Part shown: positions 1 to 4,847 of the stretch, one piece after another
Layout: each line of letters begins with the position of its first letter
Position numbering within the stretch: the first letter of the stretch is position 1
Assembly (NCBI GenBank): GCA_022710665.1
Contig: JAKLGN010000097.1
Coordinates: 1-5,279, forward strand
Reading direction: 5' to 3'
DNA: 5,279 bases
Source of the DNA: Methanoregula sp.
GTDB lineage: Archaea > Halobacteriota > Methanomicrobia > Methanomicrobiales > Methanospirillaceae
Translations under genes and position numbers: made by a program
Notes under the pieces: model-generated
Seen by the model: the letters and a program-made list of their open reading frames with translations, nothing else
The model's database searches: none
Told to the model about the DNA's origin: nothing

Positions 1-420
1 TTCATCACCCCGCTTGACCCTGAGGAGATCTCCCGGCTTGCCTCGGCACTGGACGAAGTACTGGATTTCATCGACGGGGCAACTGAGAAGATGTTCTATT
101 ACGGCATTGCAGATACCGATTCGCACATGATTGAGCTCGCGAAACTGATCCACCTGTCTACCGTGGAACTCGAAAGTGCGGTGAAGGGGATCCGATCACT
201 CAAGGACCCCCGGTATGTCGAGGAACGCTGTATCGAAGTGAACCGGCTTGAAAACCTTGCGGATGATGTGCTTGCCCATGCAGTAACGGACCTTTTTAAG
301 ACCACGGATGCGATAGCCATCATCAAGCTCAAGGATATCTACGAGCACCTCGAGATTGCAACGGATTACTGCGAGGATGTTGCAAACGTGCTGTCCGACA
401 TCGCAATCCGCCACTCATGA
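1..420 (+). CDS. DUF47 family (PhoU-like) protein, 3' part
   Basis: The frame is open from the first base of the window to the TGA at 418-420, giving 139 C-terminal residues; the start lies upstream. The visible part is entirely helical in character, with no membrane segment. It has the wording of DUF47/PhoU-like proteins: LASALDEVLDFIDGATE near the beginning, KGIRSLKDPRYVEERCIEVN in the middle, and an acidic KLKDIYEHLEIATDYCEDVANVL helix close to the end. Family members are usually a little over 200 residues, so about one third is missing. Known for the family: DUF47 genes sit directly beside PiT phosphate transporters and are thought to modulate them; PhoU relatives bind metal through conserved acidic residues. 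Here the permease starts 31 bases downstream on the same strand, so the two are probably one operon. The promoter must lie outside the window. An ATG at 91 is internal, because homology-like sequence continues upstream of it. Confidence 0.9.
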   Translation, partial: FITPLDPEEISRLASALDEVLDFIDGATEKMFYYGIADTDSHMIELAKLIHLSTVELESAVKGIRSLKDPRYVEERCIEVNRLENLADDVLAHAVTDLFKTTDAIAIIKLKDIYEHLEIATDYCEDVANVLSDIAIRHS

Positions 421-451
421 ACAGAACATTCAGAACCTGTGAGATGATTGC

Positions 452-1483
452 ATGATCGCAGCAACGTCGGAACTAATCGTTGTAATCATAGGGATAGCGC
501 TGGTCTTTGATTTCACCAATGGATTCCACGATTCGGCGAATTCCATCTCGACCGTGGTCTCAACCAAGGTCCTCTCTCCCAGAAATGCGGTAATTTTTGC
601 CGCATTTTTTAACTTCATCGCCGCATTCGCGTTCGGCGTCGCTGTCGCAAGCACGATCAGCAAGATCATCAAACTCGATTTTGTCCCTACCGCGATCATT
701 CCCTATATCATTCTCGGCGCGCTTGTTGGTGCTATCTCGTGGAACCTGATCACCTGGTTCTTCGGTCTCCCGACATCCTCATCCCATGCCCTCATCGGGG
801 GCATGACCGGTGCCGGTATCTCCGCGGCGGGGATCGCGGCGATAAAATGGTCAACTGTCGAGACGGTCGCTCTCTTTATGGTCGTTTCCCCCTTAATCGG
901 TTTAGCATGCGGTTTCCTCTTCATGGCAGCGATCCTCAACCTGACGAAAAATGCAAACAAACAGTCTGCAGAAAACCATTTCAGGCACCTGCAGCTCTTC
1001 TCTGCTGCTTCCTACAGTTTCAGCCATGGCACAAACGATGCCCAGAAGACCATGGGGATCATTGTGCCGCTCCTCTTCTCGATAGGATACTTTGGTACAT
1101 CCGTTGACCCGAACAACCTGCCCGTCCCGCTCTGGGTGATCCTGTCTGCTCACGCGGCCATTGCGCTCGGAACCCTCTCGGGAGGCTGGCGGATCGTCAG
1201 GACCATGGGGTACAAGATCACCAAGCTCCGCCCGGTCCACGGGTTCGCTGCAGAAACTGCAGGTGCATCAACCATCATCGGGGCTTCTATGCTCGGCATA
1301 CCGGTCAGTACCACCCATATCATCTGTACGTCCATCATGGGGGTCGGGACAACGATGGGAACGAGCACGGTAAAATGGGGTGTTGCCCGGACGATCATGT
1401 GGGCATGGATTCTCACCATCCCTGTCAGCGCCCTGATAGGGTATATTGCATTTGCGATTATCCGTATATTCATCGGGTACTGA
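452..1483 (+). CDS. pit: PiT-family inorganic phosphate permease
   Basis: A 343-residue integral membrane protein of the PHO4/PiT family, which moves inorganic phosphate across the cytoplasmic membrane in symport with a cation (H+ or Na+; the sequence does not decide which). Both halves of the family's inverted duplication are visible. The N-terminal half has FDFTNGFHDSANSISTVVST at 19-38 and GLPTSSSHALIGGMTGAG at 105-122. The C-terminal half has the matching SFSHGTNDAQKTMGI at 189-203 and GIPVSTTHIICTSIMG at 282-297. Long hydrophobic segments cover most of the rest; a more polar stretch at about 164-183 is the likely loop between the halves. The length suits compact archaeal members. The ATG at 452 follows GTGA at 439-442, a modest ribosome-binding site, and no better start is in frame upstream. 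It follows the DUF47 gene by 31 bases and a T-tract terminator follows it. Confidence 0.95.
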   Translation: MIAATSELIVVIIGIALVFDFTNGFHDSANSISTVVSTKVLSPRNAVIFAAFFNFIAAFAFGVAVASTISKIIKLDFVPTAIIPYIILGALVGAISWNLITWFFGLPTSSSHALIGGMTGAGISAAGIAAIKWSTVETVALFMVVSPLIGLACGFLFMAAILNLTKNANKQSAENHFRHLQLFSAASYSFSHGTNDAQKTMGIIVPLLFSIGYFGTSVDPNNLPVPLWVILSAHAAIALGTLSGGWRIVRTMGYKITKLRPVHGFAAETAGASTIIGASMLGIPVSTTHIICTSIMGVGTTMGTSTVKWGVARTIMWAWILTIPVSALIGYIAFAIIRIFIGY

Positions 1484-1513
1484 ACTTCCCGGGCTGGTTT
1501 TCATTAAGACAGG

Positions 1514-1553
1514 GACCTTTGCCTTCCAGCAGGAGGTCTTCTCCCTTTTTTTT
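1514..1553 (+). terminator. Hairpin plus T8 tract after the phosphate permease
   Basis: GACCT at 1514-1518 can pair with AGGTC at 1534-1538, and eight T follow at 1546-1553. It starts 31 bases after the permease stop, and archaeal RNA polymerase terminates at U-rich tracts. The tract is separated from the stem by a short CT-rich linker, so the T run may matter more than the hairpin. It lies between two convergent genes but is oriented for the plus strand only; no T run follows the minus-strand gene in this gap. Confidence 0.55.
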
Positions 1554-1579
1554 GTGGGTGTGAGAAATCGAAATCCCTG

Positions 1580-2263
1580 TCACCAGATACCGGGAATCAG
1601 GCGACACTTTACCGTCATGGTATATTCTCTGTAGCCTGGCAGCTCCCGGAGGAGAACCTCTTCTTCATTCCGGATCCGGCAGACCAGGACGAGCGGCAGA
1701 ATGAGAAACACGGGCAGCGCCCAGTACGAGCCGAGCGCAACGGGAGTCGCGAGCCACATGATACTGGTTCCCAGGTACATCGGATGACGGACGATGGCGT
1801 AAGGGCCGTTGGATATCACCTTCTGGCCGGGTTCAACCTCAACGACCCGGGACGCAAAGGGATTCCATAAAAAAACGAGAACCACCAGGGTATAGCCGAG
1901 GATGACCAGAACATCCGCGGCAAAAACCCCCGGGACAGGTACCTTCGACCAGCCGTAGCGGTGATCGAGTCCCGGGATAAGAAAGCCGATAAGGAAGAGA
2001 AGGCCCGAGGCGCTGATAATCCGTTTCTGAGTGGGTTCCTTCTCTTTAAATCTCATTCTCCGCACCAGAAGTTCGGGGTTATGTGAGATGAGGTAGGTGA
2101 GTACAGCAAGGAAGGGTACGAGAAGGACAGCGCAATAAATCCATGCTTCCCAGTAATCGATTGTTCCGGCAGGCACAAAGAACAGCAGGCCGAGAAAAAG
2201 GAAGACTGTTGGTACCAGTATAGCGATTTTAATCCTGAGCTTCTTCAGTTCTCCCGCGTCCAT
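1580..2263 (-). CDS. Membrane methyltransferase, isoprenylcysteine/phospholipid methyltransferase type
   Basis: A 227-residue polytopic membrane protein. Hydrophobic segments lie at about 12-30, 41-60, 84-98, 112-133, 165-178 and 181-196. The C-terminal catalytic signature of the ICMT/PEMT superfamily is clear: SNGPYAIVRHPMYLG at 151-165 is the AdoMet-binding RHP-x-Y motif, followed by a last hydrophobic pair and RNEEEVLLRELPGYREY at 198-214, with the paired glutamates and the GY-x-EY typical of the family. The protein should therefore transfer a methyl group from S-adenosylmethionine to a membrane-embedded or lipid-linked substrate. Eukaryotic ICMT methylates prenylated cysteines and PEMT methylates phosphatidylethanolamine; in prokaryotes the substrate is usually unknown, and nothing here identifies it. 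It stands alone, convergent with the phosphate permease. The ATG at 2263 has no clear ribosome-binding site and sits close to a good A/T box, so the mRNA may be nearly leaderless. Confidence 0.85.
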   Translation of the reverse strand: MDAGELKKLRIKIAILVPTVFLFLGLLFFVPAGTIDYWEAWIYCAVLLVPFLAVLTYLISHNPELLVRRMRFKEKEPTQKRIISASGLLFLIGFLIPGLDHRYGWSKVPVPGVFAADVLVILGYTLVVLVFLWNPFASRVVEVEPGQKVISNGPYAIVRHPMYLGTSIMWLATPVALGSYWALPVFLILPLVLVCRIRNEEEVLLRELPGYREYTMTVKCRLIPGIW

Positions 2264-2292
2264 AATGTCAGTGATTATTGGTCAGTAACGAG

Positions 2293-2303
2293 AAAAAATT
2301 ATT
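2293..2303 (-). promoter_or_regulatory. Candidate TATA box for the membrane methyltransferase gene
   Basis: On the minus strand this reads AATAATTTTTT, preceded by CCG, which resembles an archaeal TATA box with a partial BRE. Its centre is about 35 bases upstream of the ATG at 2263. With the usual spacing of about 25 bases, transcription would start near 2272 and leave a leader of about nine bases, in line with the lack of a ribosome-binding site. Confidence 0.4.
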
Positions 2304-2537
2304 CGGGAGAAAAGTAACCGGAGATGTTTTTTTAATGAACGAACAGTTTTCTGCATGATCGCTTCTGGTTCCGGTCTGTATTATTAAACAATATTTTAGG
2401 ACTCTTGAGAAAGACTCATTTTCTCCCAGTGATCAAACCCCTTGCGTCACCCCTGACCCCATCATGGGGAGGCGTGTTGCTATGCCCGCATAGTACCTGT
2501 AAACCCTGATACTTCCGCAAACTGCCTTTGCATCGTT

Positions 2538-2579
2538 ATCCCGCAAGGTGCCCCCATGGCGGGGGCGACGCCGTGGGAT
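2538..2579 (+). repeat. Interrupted GC-rich hairpin
   Basis: The core is GCCCCC at 2550-2555 pairing with GGGGGC at 2561-2566 around a five-base loop. An outer stem pairs ATCCC at 2538-2542 with GGGAT at 2575-2579. The bases between can add a few more pairs with bulges. It is not followed by a T-tract, so it is not a typical terminator. No gene reads through it convincingly. It may be a structured RNA element or a repetitive palindrome. Confidence 0.5.
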
Positions 2580-2670
2580 CCGTGATATATTTCTCAATGG
2601 GTTCTATGAAAATTGGATCGAACACATGTGATTTTCCAGATTTTTCACGTTCTCAATTATTTGTAATCAA

Positions 2671-2704
2671 CGCCGCTGCCCCCGGGGGGGCGCCCCCGCG
2701 GCGG
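2671..2704. repeat. GC palindrome containing left block of repeat copy A
   Basis: CGCCGC at 2671-2676 is the reverse complement of GCGGCG at 2698-2703, and between them lie two further palindromes, CCCCCGGGGG at 2679-2688 and GGGGGCGCCCCC at 2686-2697. Bases 2679-2704 match bases 3726-3749 almost throughout, with two bases extra here. The run of seven G is prone to slippage, so its exact length should be treated with care. Confidence 0.6.
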
Positions 2705-2760
2705 ATCAATAACCCTGAACATACAAAAAAAACACGGAACTGCCCCTCGCCCCGCGAGGG

Positions 2761-2784
2761 GCTTTGAGGCGGGGAGCCCCCATA
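2761..2784. repeat. Right block of diverged intergenic repeat, copy A
   Basis: This 24-base block aligns without gaps to 3831-3854 with 18 identical positions by my count. Both copies share the pattern GC..TGA..CG.GGAGCCC.CATA. It lies 56 bases beyond the left block at 2679-2704, in the same order and orientation as the two blocks of copy B. Confidence 0.5.
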
Positions 2785-2843
2785 TCTGCAATTTTCAACG
2801 TTCCGGTGTGAACCGATCCAAGCATACCATTTCTGCAGGAGCT

Positions 2844-2849
2844 AAAAAA
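2844..2849 (-). terminator. Short T tract after endonuclease III
   Basis: On the minus strand six T begin about ten bases after the nth stop codon. No stem stands out before them. A U-tract alone can stop archaeal RNA polymerase, so this is a plausible but weak end for the tRNA-Pro/nth transcript. Confidence 0.35.
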
Positions 2850-2858
2850 GTATCACCA

Positions 2859-3500
2859 CTACTGCGTCAAGTAATACCGGCAATCCGTCCGGATAACACA
2901 TACTTCACAAAGAGGTTTTTTTGCATCGCAGGTTGTTCGACCATGAGCGATCAGCACATCCGTGAGATCCCCCCAGCTCTTTCGGGGAAACAAGGCCATG
3001 AGATCCCGCTCGATGACCCCGACATTATCGGTATCCGAAAACCCGATCCGCCGGGCGAGTCTCCGGACATGCGTGTCAACGGCTATTCCCTCGTTCATTC
3101 CGTGCGCATGATAGAGGACAATGTTGGCCGTCTTCCTTCCTACACCAGGAATTGTCAGGAGCTCTTCCATTGTCCTGGGCACGTTTCCGCCAAACCTTTC
3201 GAGCACTGCCCGCGATGCCGCGATGATGTTCTTTGCTTTCGCGTGGAAGTATCCGAGGCTGTGGATGATCTTCTCGACACCGGCCTGATCCGCCTCCGCA
3301 AGTTTTGCGGGAGTCGGGTAGTGTGAGAAGAGGGGTTTTTTCACCTTCAGTACAGCCTTGTCCGTTGTCTGGGCGGAGAGGATCGTGAGGATGAGGACCT
3401 CGAACGGCGTTCCCCGGCAAACCGCTTCCGGTGACTCCCGGGCATCAGGATACCGTTTCAGAAGCGCGGAATAGAGTTTGGCAGCATCCGGTTTTTTCAT
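2859..3500 (-). CDS. nth: Endonuclease III (DNA glycosylase/AP lyase)
   Basis: A 213-residue base-excision repair enzyme that removes oxidised pyrimidines from DNA and cuts the resulting abasic site by beta-elimination. All family landmarks are present: LSAQTTD at 41-47; the helix-hairpin-helix LLTIPGVGRKTANIVL at 114-129 with the catalytic lysine K123; VDTHVRRLARRIGF at 141-154 with the catalytic aspartate D142; and the C-terminal [4Fe-4S] loop with C191, C198, C201 and C207 in the canonical C-x6-C-x2-C-x5-C spacing. The length matches the family. I place the start at the ATG at 3498-3500. An in-frame ATG 12 codons upstream (3536) lies inside the tRNA-Pro gene, and MKKPDAAKLYSALLKRYP is a typical N-terminus. 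The start is only 6 bases after the tRNA, with no ribosome-binding site, so nth is probably cotranscribed with the tRNA and translated from an almost leaderless processed mRNA. Confidence 0.95.
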   Translation of the reverse strand: MKKPDAAKLYSALLKRYPDARESPEAVCRGTPFEVLILTILSAQTTDKAVLKVKKPLFSHYPTPAKLAEADQAGVEKIIHSLGYFHAKAKNIIAASRAVLERFGGNVPRTMEELLTIPGVGRKTANIVLYHAHGMNEGIAVDTHVRRLARRIGFSDTDNVGVIERDLMALFPRKSWGDLTDVLIAHGRTTCDAKKPLCEVCVIRTDCRYYLTQ

Positions 3501-3506
3501 GGTCGA

Positions 3507-3581
3507 TGGGGTAGGGCGGATTCGAACCGCCGTCAAAGCGTCCCAAACGCTCTAGGATGGACCAGGCTACCCTACTACCCC
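3507..3581 (-). tRNA. tRNA-Pro (anticodon TGG)
   Basis: The 75-base minus-strand sequence folds into a full cloverleaf. The acceptor stem is GGGGTAG/CTACCCC with discriminator A. The D arm begins GGGTAGCCTGGT. The anticodon stem GAGCG/CGCTT closes the loop TTTGGGA, with anticodon TGG reading CCN proline codons. A four-base variable loop TGAC follows, then the T stem GGCGG/CCGCC around TTCGAAT. There is no intron, and CCA is not encoded: the acceptor ends in CCCCA followed by TCGACC. An A/T box sits at a suitable distance upstream. The endonuclease III start codon follows after 6 bases, so 3' processing of this tRNA would define the 5' end of the nth message. Confidence 0.95.
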
Positions 3582-3606
3582 GTGCCATCATAGTTGCGCC
3601 ATGATG

Positions 3607-3616
3607 CTAAAAATAG
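3607..3616 (-). promoter_or_regulatory. Candidate TATA box for tRNA-Pro/nth
   Basis: The minus strand reads CTATTTTTAG, centred about 30 bases upstream of the tRNA 5' end, the normal archaeal spacing for a start a few bases before the mature tRNA. It is flanked by an inverted repeat, CCATCA at 3585-3590 and TGATGG at 3617-3622, with a second close pair CATCAT/ATGATG inside. The pairing may be chance. Confidence 0.5.
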
Positions 3617-3725
3617 GTGATGGTACCGGAGGAGTGTTATTGGAAATGGACTGATCTGAAAAACTCCGGACAAAAATAATCGTGGCGTGGAAACCCCCCC
3701 ACCTCAATAATAATGCCCCGCATAC

Positions 3726-3749
3726 CCCCCGGGGGAGCACACGCGGCGG
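3726..3749. repeat. Left block of diverged intergenic repeat, copy B
   Basis: CCCCCGGGGG followed by AGCACA and CGCGGCGG. It matches the block at 2679-2704, differing by two missing bases and two substitutions in the best alignment I can make by eye. The CCCCCGGGGG core is a ten-base palindrome. Confidence 0.5.
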
Positions 3750-3762
3750 CCCGGGTTACTGT

Positions 3763-3788
3763 TTTTCTCTAGAGAGAAGGTTTTTTTT
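3763..3788 (+). terminator. Hairpin plus T8 tract with no upstream plus-strand gene
   Basis: TTCTC at 3765-3769 pairs with GAGAA at 3774-3778 around TAGA, extended by two possible T-G wobble pairs (3763-3764 with 3779-3780), and eight T follow directly at 3781-3788. The geometry is that of an intrinsic terminator on the plus strand. The flanking genes tRNA-Pro, nth and pyrH are all on the minus strand, so any transcript ending here would be a non-coding RNA or antisense read-through. Confidence 0.45.
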
Positions 3789-3830
3789 ACGCGCCCATCA
3801 ATCTATACTCCCCCACCGTGCCGCGGAACA

Positions 3831-3854
3831 GCCCTGAATCGCGGAGCCCTCATA
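3831..3854. repeat. Right block of diverged intergenic repeat, copy B
   Basis: Partner of 2761-2784, 18 of 24 positions identical with no gap. It lies 81 bases beyond the left block of this copy, against 56 bases in copy A; the extra length coincides with the hairpin and T-tract segment. Confidence 0.5.
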
Positions 3855-3890
3855 ACTAGTGATAAGATATGGGATTCATGTAAAAAATTT

Positions 3891-3900
3891 AAAAAAAAAA
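3891..3900 (-). terminator. T10 tract after pyrH
   Basis: Ten consecutive T on the minus strand begin 8 bases after the pyrH stop codon; after AAA there is a further run of six T. No strong stem precedes them. A uridine-rich tract of this length immediately after a gene is a typical archaeal terminator. Confidence 0.7.
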
Positions 3901-3907
3901 GGGTTTC

Positions 3908-4612
3908 TCACACCGGCAGCGGGCTCTTTTTGGAGTTTGAGACCACGGTGCCCCGGTATTTCCCTTTCAGAAGTGCATTCAAGAGATTTGTCGGGTCCCG
4001 GCCGTCCAGTACGACAAGCGGAATGTTGCTCCGTTCAACAACCCGGGCGGCTACGATATCAAGAACATTGTTCGAACCCGCACCCAGCCCTGTACCGCCA
4101 ACGGTCTCCAGCAATTGCTGAGGCGTCATCGCATCGAACCGGGTTGCTTTGGGATCCTTCCGTGGGTCGGCTGAATAGATCCCGTCCACCGAGGTTGCAT
4201 TGATGAAAACCGCTGCACTGACCCGCTCCGCAAGCACGGCTGCCACCGCATCAGTTGTCTGGCCGGGGGTGATACCACCCATCACCACGATCTTTCCCGA
4301 TTCCGCGAATTTCTTGGCCTCTGCATGCGACTCTGCTACTTTAGGGTATGCATCATCCCCGAGAGCAGCGATCAGCATGGTCGCGTTCAGCCGGGTGATC
4401 AGAATACCGATCTCGTCGGAGGTCCCCTCATCAATGCCGAGATCCCGCATGATGCTGATATAGCGCCGGGCCTCACCGCCGCCACCGACCACAATGAAGA
4501 GGCGGTGCTGTTTTGCGATCTTTTTTAAAACCGGCACGTATTCCTTCACAGTATGCTCTTCAAGGGTCGGTATGAGGATCGAGCCGCCAAGCGAGATGAC
4601 AACCTTTTTCAT
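3908..4612 (-). CDS. pyrH: UMP kinase, archaeal type
   Basis: A 234-residue cytoplasmic amino-acid-kinase-fold enzyme that phosphorylates UMP to UDP with ATP, a central step of pyrimidine nucleotide synthesis. Visible motifs: the N-terminal phosphate loop VISLGGSIL at 5-13; the glycine-rich VVGGGGEARRYI at 41-52, where bacterial UMP kinases have a related GGGN; DEIGILITRLNATML at 66-80 in the nucleotide-monophosphate region; GGITPGQTTDAVAAVLAE at 112-129, the signature that contacts the substrate phosphate; and FINATSVDGIYSADPRKDP at 136-154, the ATP-side segment shared by this kinase family. Length and wording fit the archaeal subfamily. The ATG at 4612 begins MKKVVISLGG, exactly where the fold starts. 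No ribosome-binding site is visible, so the message may be leaderless. It is divergent from the zinc-ribbon gene; the gap is only about 40 bases. Confidence 0.95.
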   Translation of the reverse strand: MKKVVISLGGSILIPTLEEHTVKEYVPVLKKIAKQHRLFIVVGGGGEARRYISIMRDLGIDEGTSDEIGILITRLNATMLIAALGDDAYPKVAESHAEAKKFAESGKIVVMGGITPGQTTDAVAAVLAERVSAAVFINATSVDGIYSADPRKDPKATRFDAMTPQQLLETVGGTGLGAGSNNVLDIVAARVVERSNIPLVVLDGRDPTNLLNALLKGKYRGTVVSNSKKSPLPV

Positions 4613-4624
4613 TGCATTAGTTTT

Positions 4625-4639
4625 TGTGCCGGATGCACA
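4625..4639. promoter_or_regulatory. Inverted repeat in the pyrH/zinc-ribbon divergent gap, possible operator
   Basis: TGTGC-N5-GCACA is a perfect five-base inverted repeat placed between the two divergent starts (pyrH at 4612, zinc-ribbon gene at 4654). Its position would let a dimeric regulator affect both promoters. A/T-rich sequence at 4616-4626 could serve as a TATA box for the plus-strand gene. The repeat is short enough to occur by chance. Confidence 0.25.
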
Positions 4640-4653
4640 TAGACTTGTTTACC

Positions 4654-4812
4654 ATGTTTTTCTGCCCGGCCTGCAAAAGCCAGGAAATCTACGCCGTTGC
4701 CGGAGGATATCTGGGTCAGATATATCTCTGCAAGCAATGCGGGTACCGCGGGTCATTCGTTCTGGAGATCGATGCTGCGGATACACCTGCTGCGACAGAA
4801 AAAGACAAGTAG
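4654..4812 (+). CDS. Small zinc-ribbon protein
   Basis: A 52-residue protein with two CxxC knuckles, CPAC at 4-7 and CKQC at 26-29, separated by 18 residues with aromatic and glycine residues (YAVAGGYLGQIYL). GYRGSFVLEID follows, and then a polar, probably disordered tail. This is the pattern of a single rubredoxin-like or TFIIS-like zinc ribbon binding one zinc. I do not recognise a named family, and the function is unknown; nucleic-acid or protein contact is typical for such folds. I chose the ATG at 4654 because MFFCPAC is a usual beginning, and because the alternatives (ATG 4633, TTG 4624) fall in the short divergent gap and overlap the inverted repeat there. None has a clear ribosome-binding site. 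The radical SAM gene starts 35 bases downstream on the same strand, so they may be cotranscribed. Confidence 0.75.
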   Translation: MFFCPACKSQEIYAVAGGYLGQIYLCKQCGYRGSFVLEIDAADTPAATEKDK

Positions 4813-4847
4813 GACAGCAGATAATCACCCTGTGTCCGGGAATCGCT

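Larger units (their letters stand above)
2264..2858. other. Gene-poor intergenic region with GC-rich palindromes
   Basis: I find no convincing protein or structural RNA gene in this roughly 600-base stretch. The part next to the methyltransferase gene is A/T-rich and holds its probable promoter. Further along are small palindromes: CCCCAT-C-ATGGGG at 2457-2469 and TATGC-CC-GCATA near 2480-2492. There is a strong hairpin at 2538-2579, an A/T-rich section at about 2581-2670 with an imperfect inverted repeat (2607-2617 against 2635-2647), a very GC-rich palindrome at 2671-2704, and the repeat block at 2761-2784. Abrupt swings between G/C runs and A/T-rich sequence suggest non-coding repeat debris or structured elements. 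Confidence 0.6.
3582..3907. other. Intergenic region with repeat copy B and orphan terminator-like hairpin
   Basis: No protein gene is supported here. From the tRNA side it holds the tRNA promoter, an A/T-rich stretch with CAAAAATAAT at 3671-3680, a C7 run near 3694-3700, the left repeat block at 3726-3749, a hairpin followed by eight T at 3763-3788, the right repeat block at 3831-3854, and then the A/T-rich end of the pyrH transcript. Confidence 0.6.

Noticed and set aside
739..1107. 122-codon plus-strand frame inside the phosphate permease
   Set aside because: It is a different frame of the permease gene, whose two signature halves are intact; no frameshift or overlapping gene is needed.
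2528..2767. 79-codon plus-strand open frame in the large intergenic region
   Set aside because: It runs through the hairpin at 2538-2579 and the GC palindrome at 2671-2704, its composition changes abruptly along its length, it has no ribosome-binding site and resembles no family I know.
2808..3326. 172-codon plus-strand open frame
   Set aside because: It lies antisense to endonuclease III, whose motifs are complete on the other strand; the frame is a by-product of its codon use.
3501..3536. 12-codon N-terminal extension of endonuclease III
   Set aside because: Most of these codons lie inside the tRNA-Pro acceptor and T arm, and the shorter form matches the usual family N-terminus.
2538..3854. 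CRISPR array or composite transposon suggested by repeated GC-rich blocks
   Set aside because: There are only two diverged copies, without regular spacing, spacers, cas genes, a transposase or visible target duplications.
4624..4653. Longer zinc-ribbon protein starting at TTG 4624 or ATG 4633
   Set aside because: Neither has a ribosome-binding site, both crowd the divergent pyrH start and overlap the inverted repeat; MFFCPAC at 4654 is the more natural start. ATG 4633 cannot be fully excluded.
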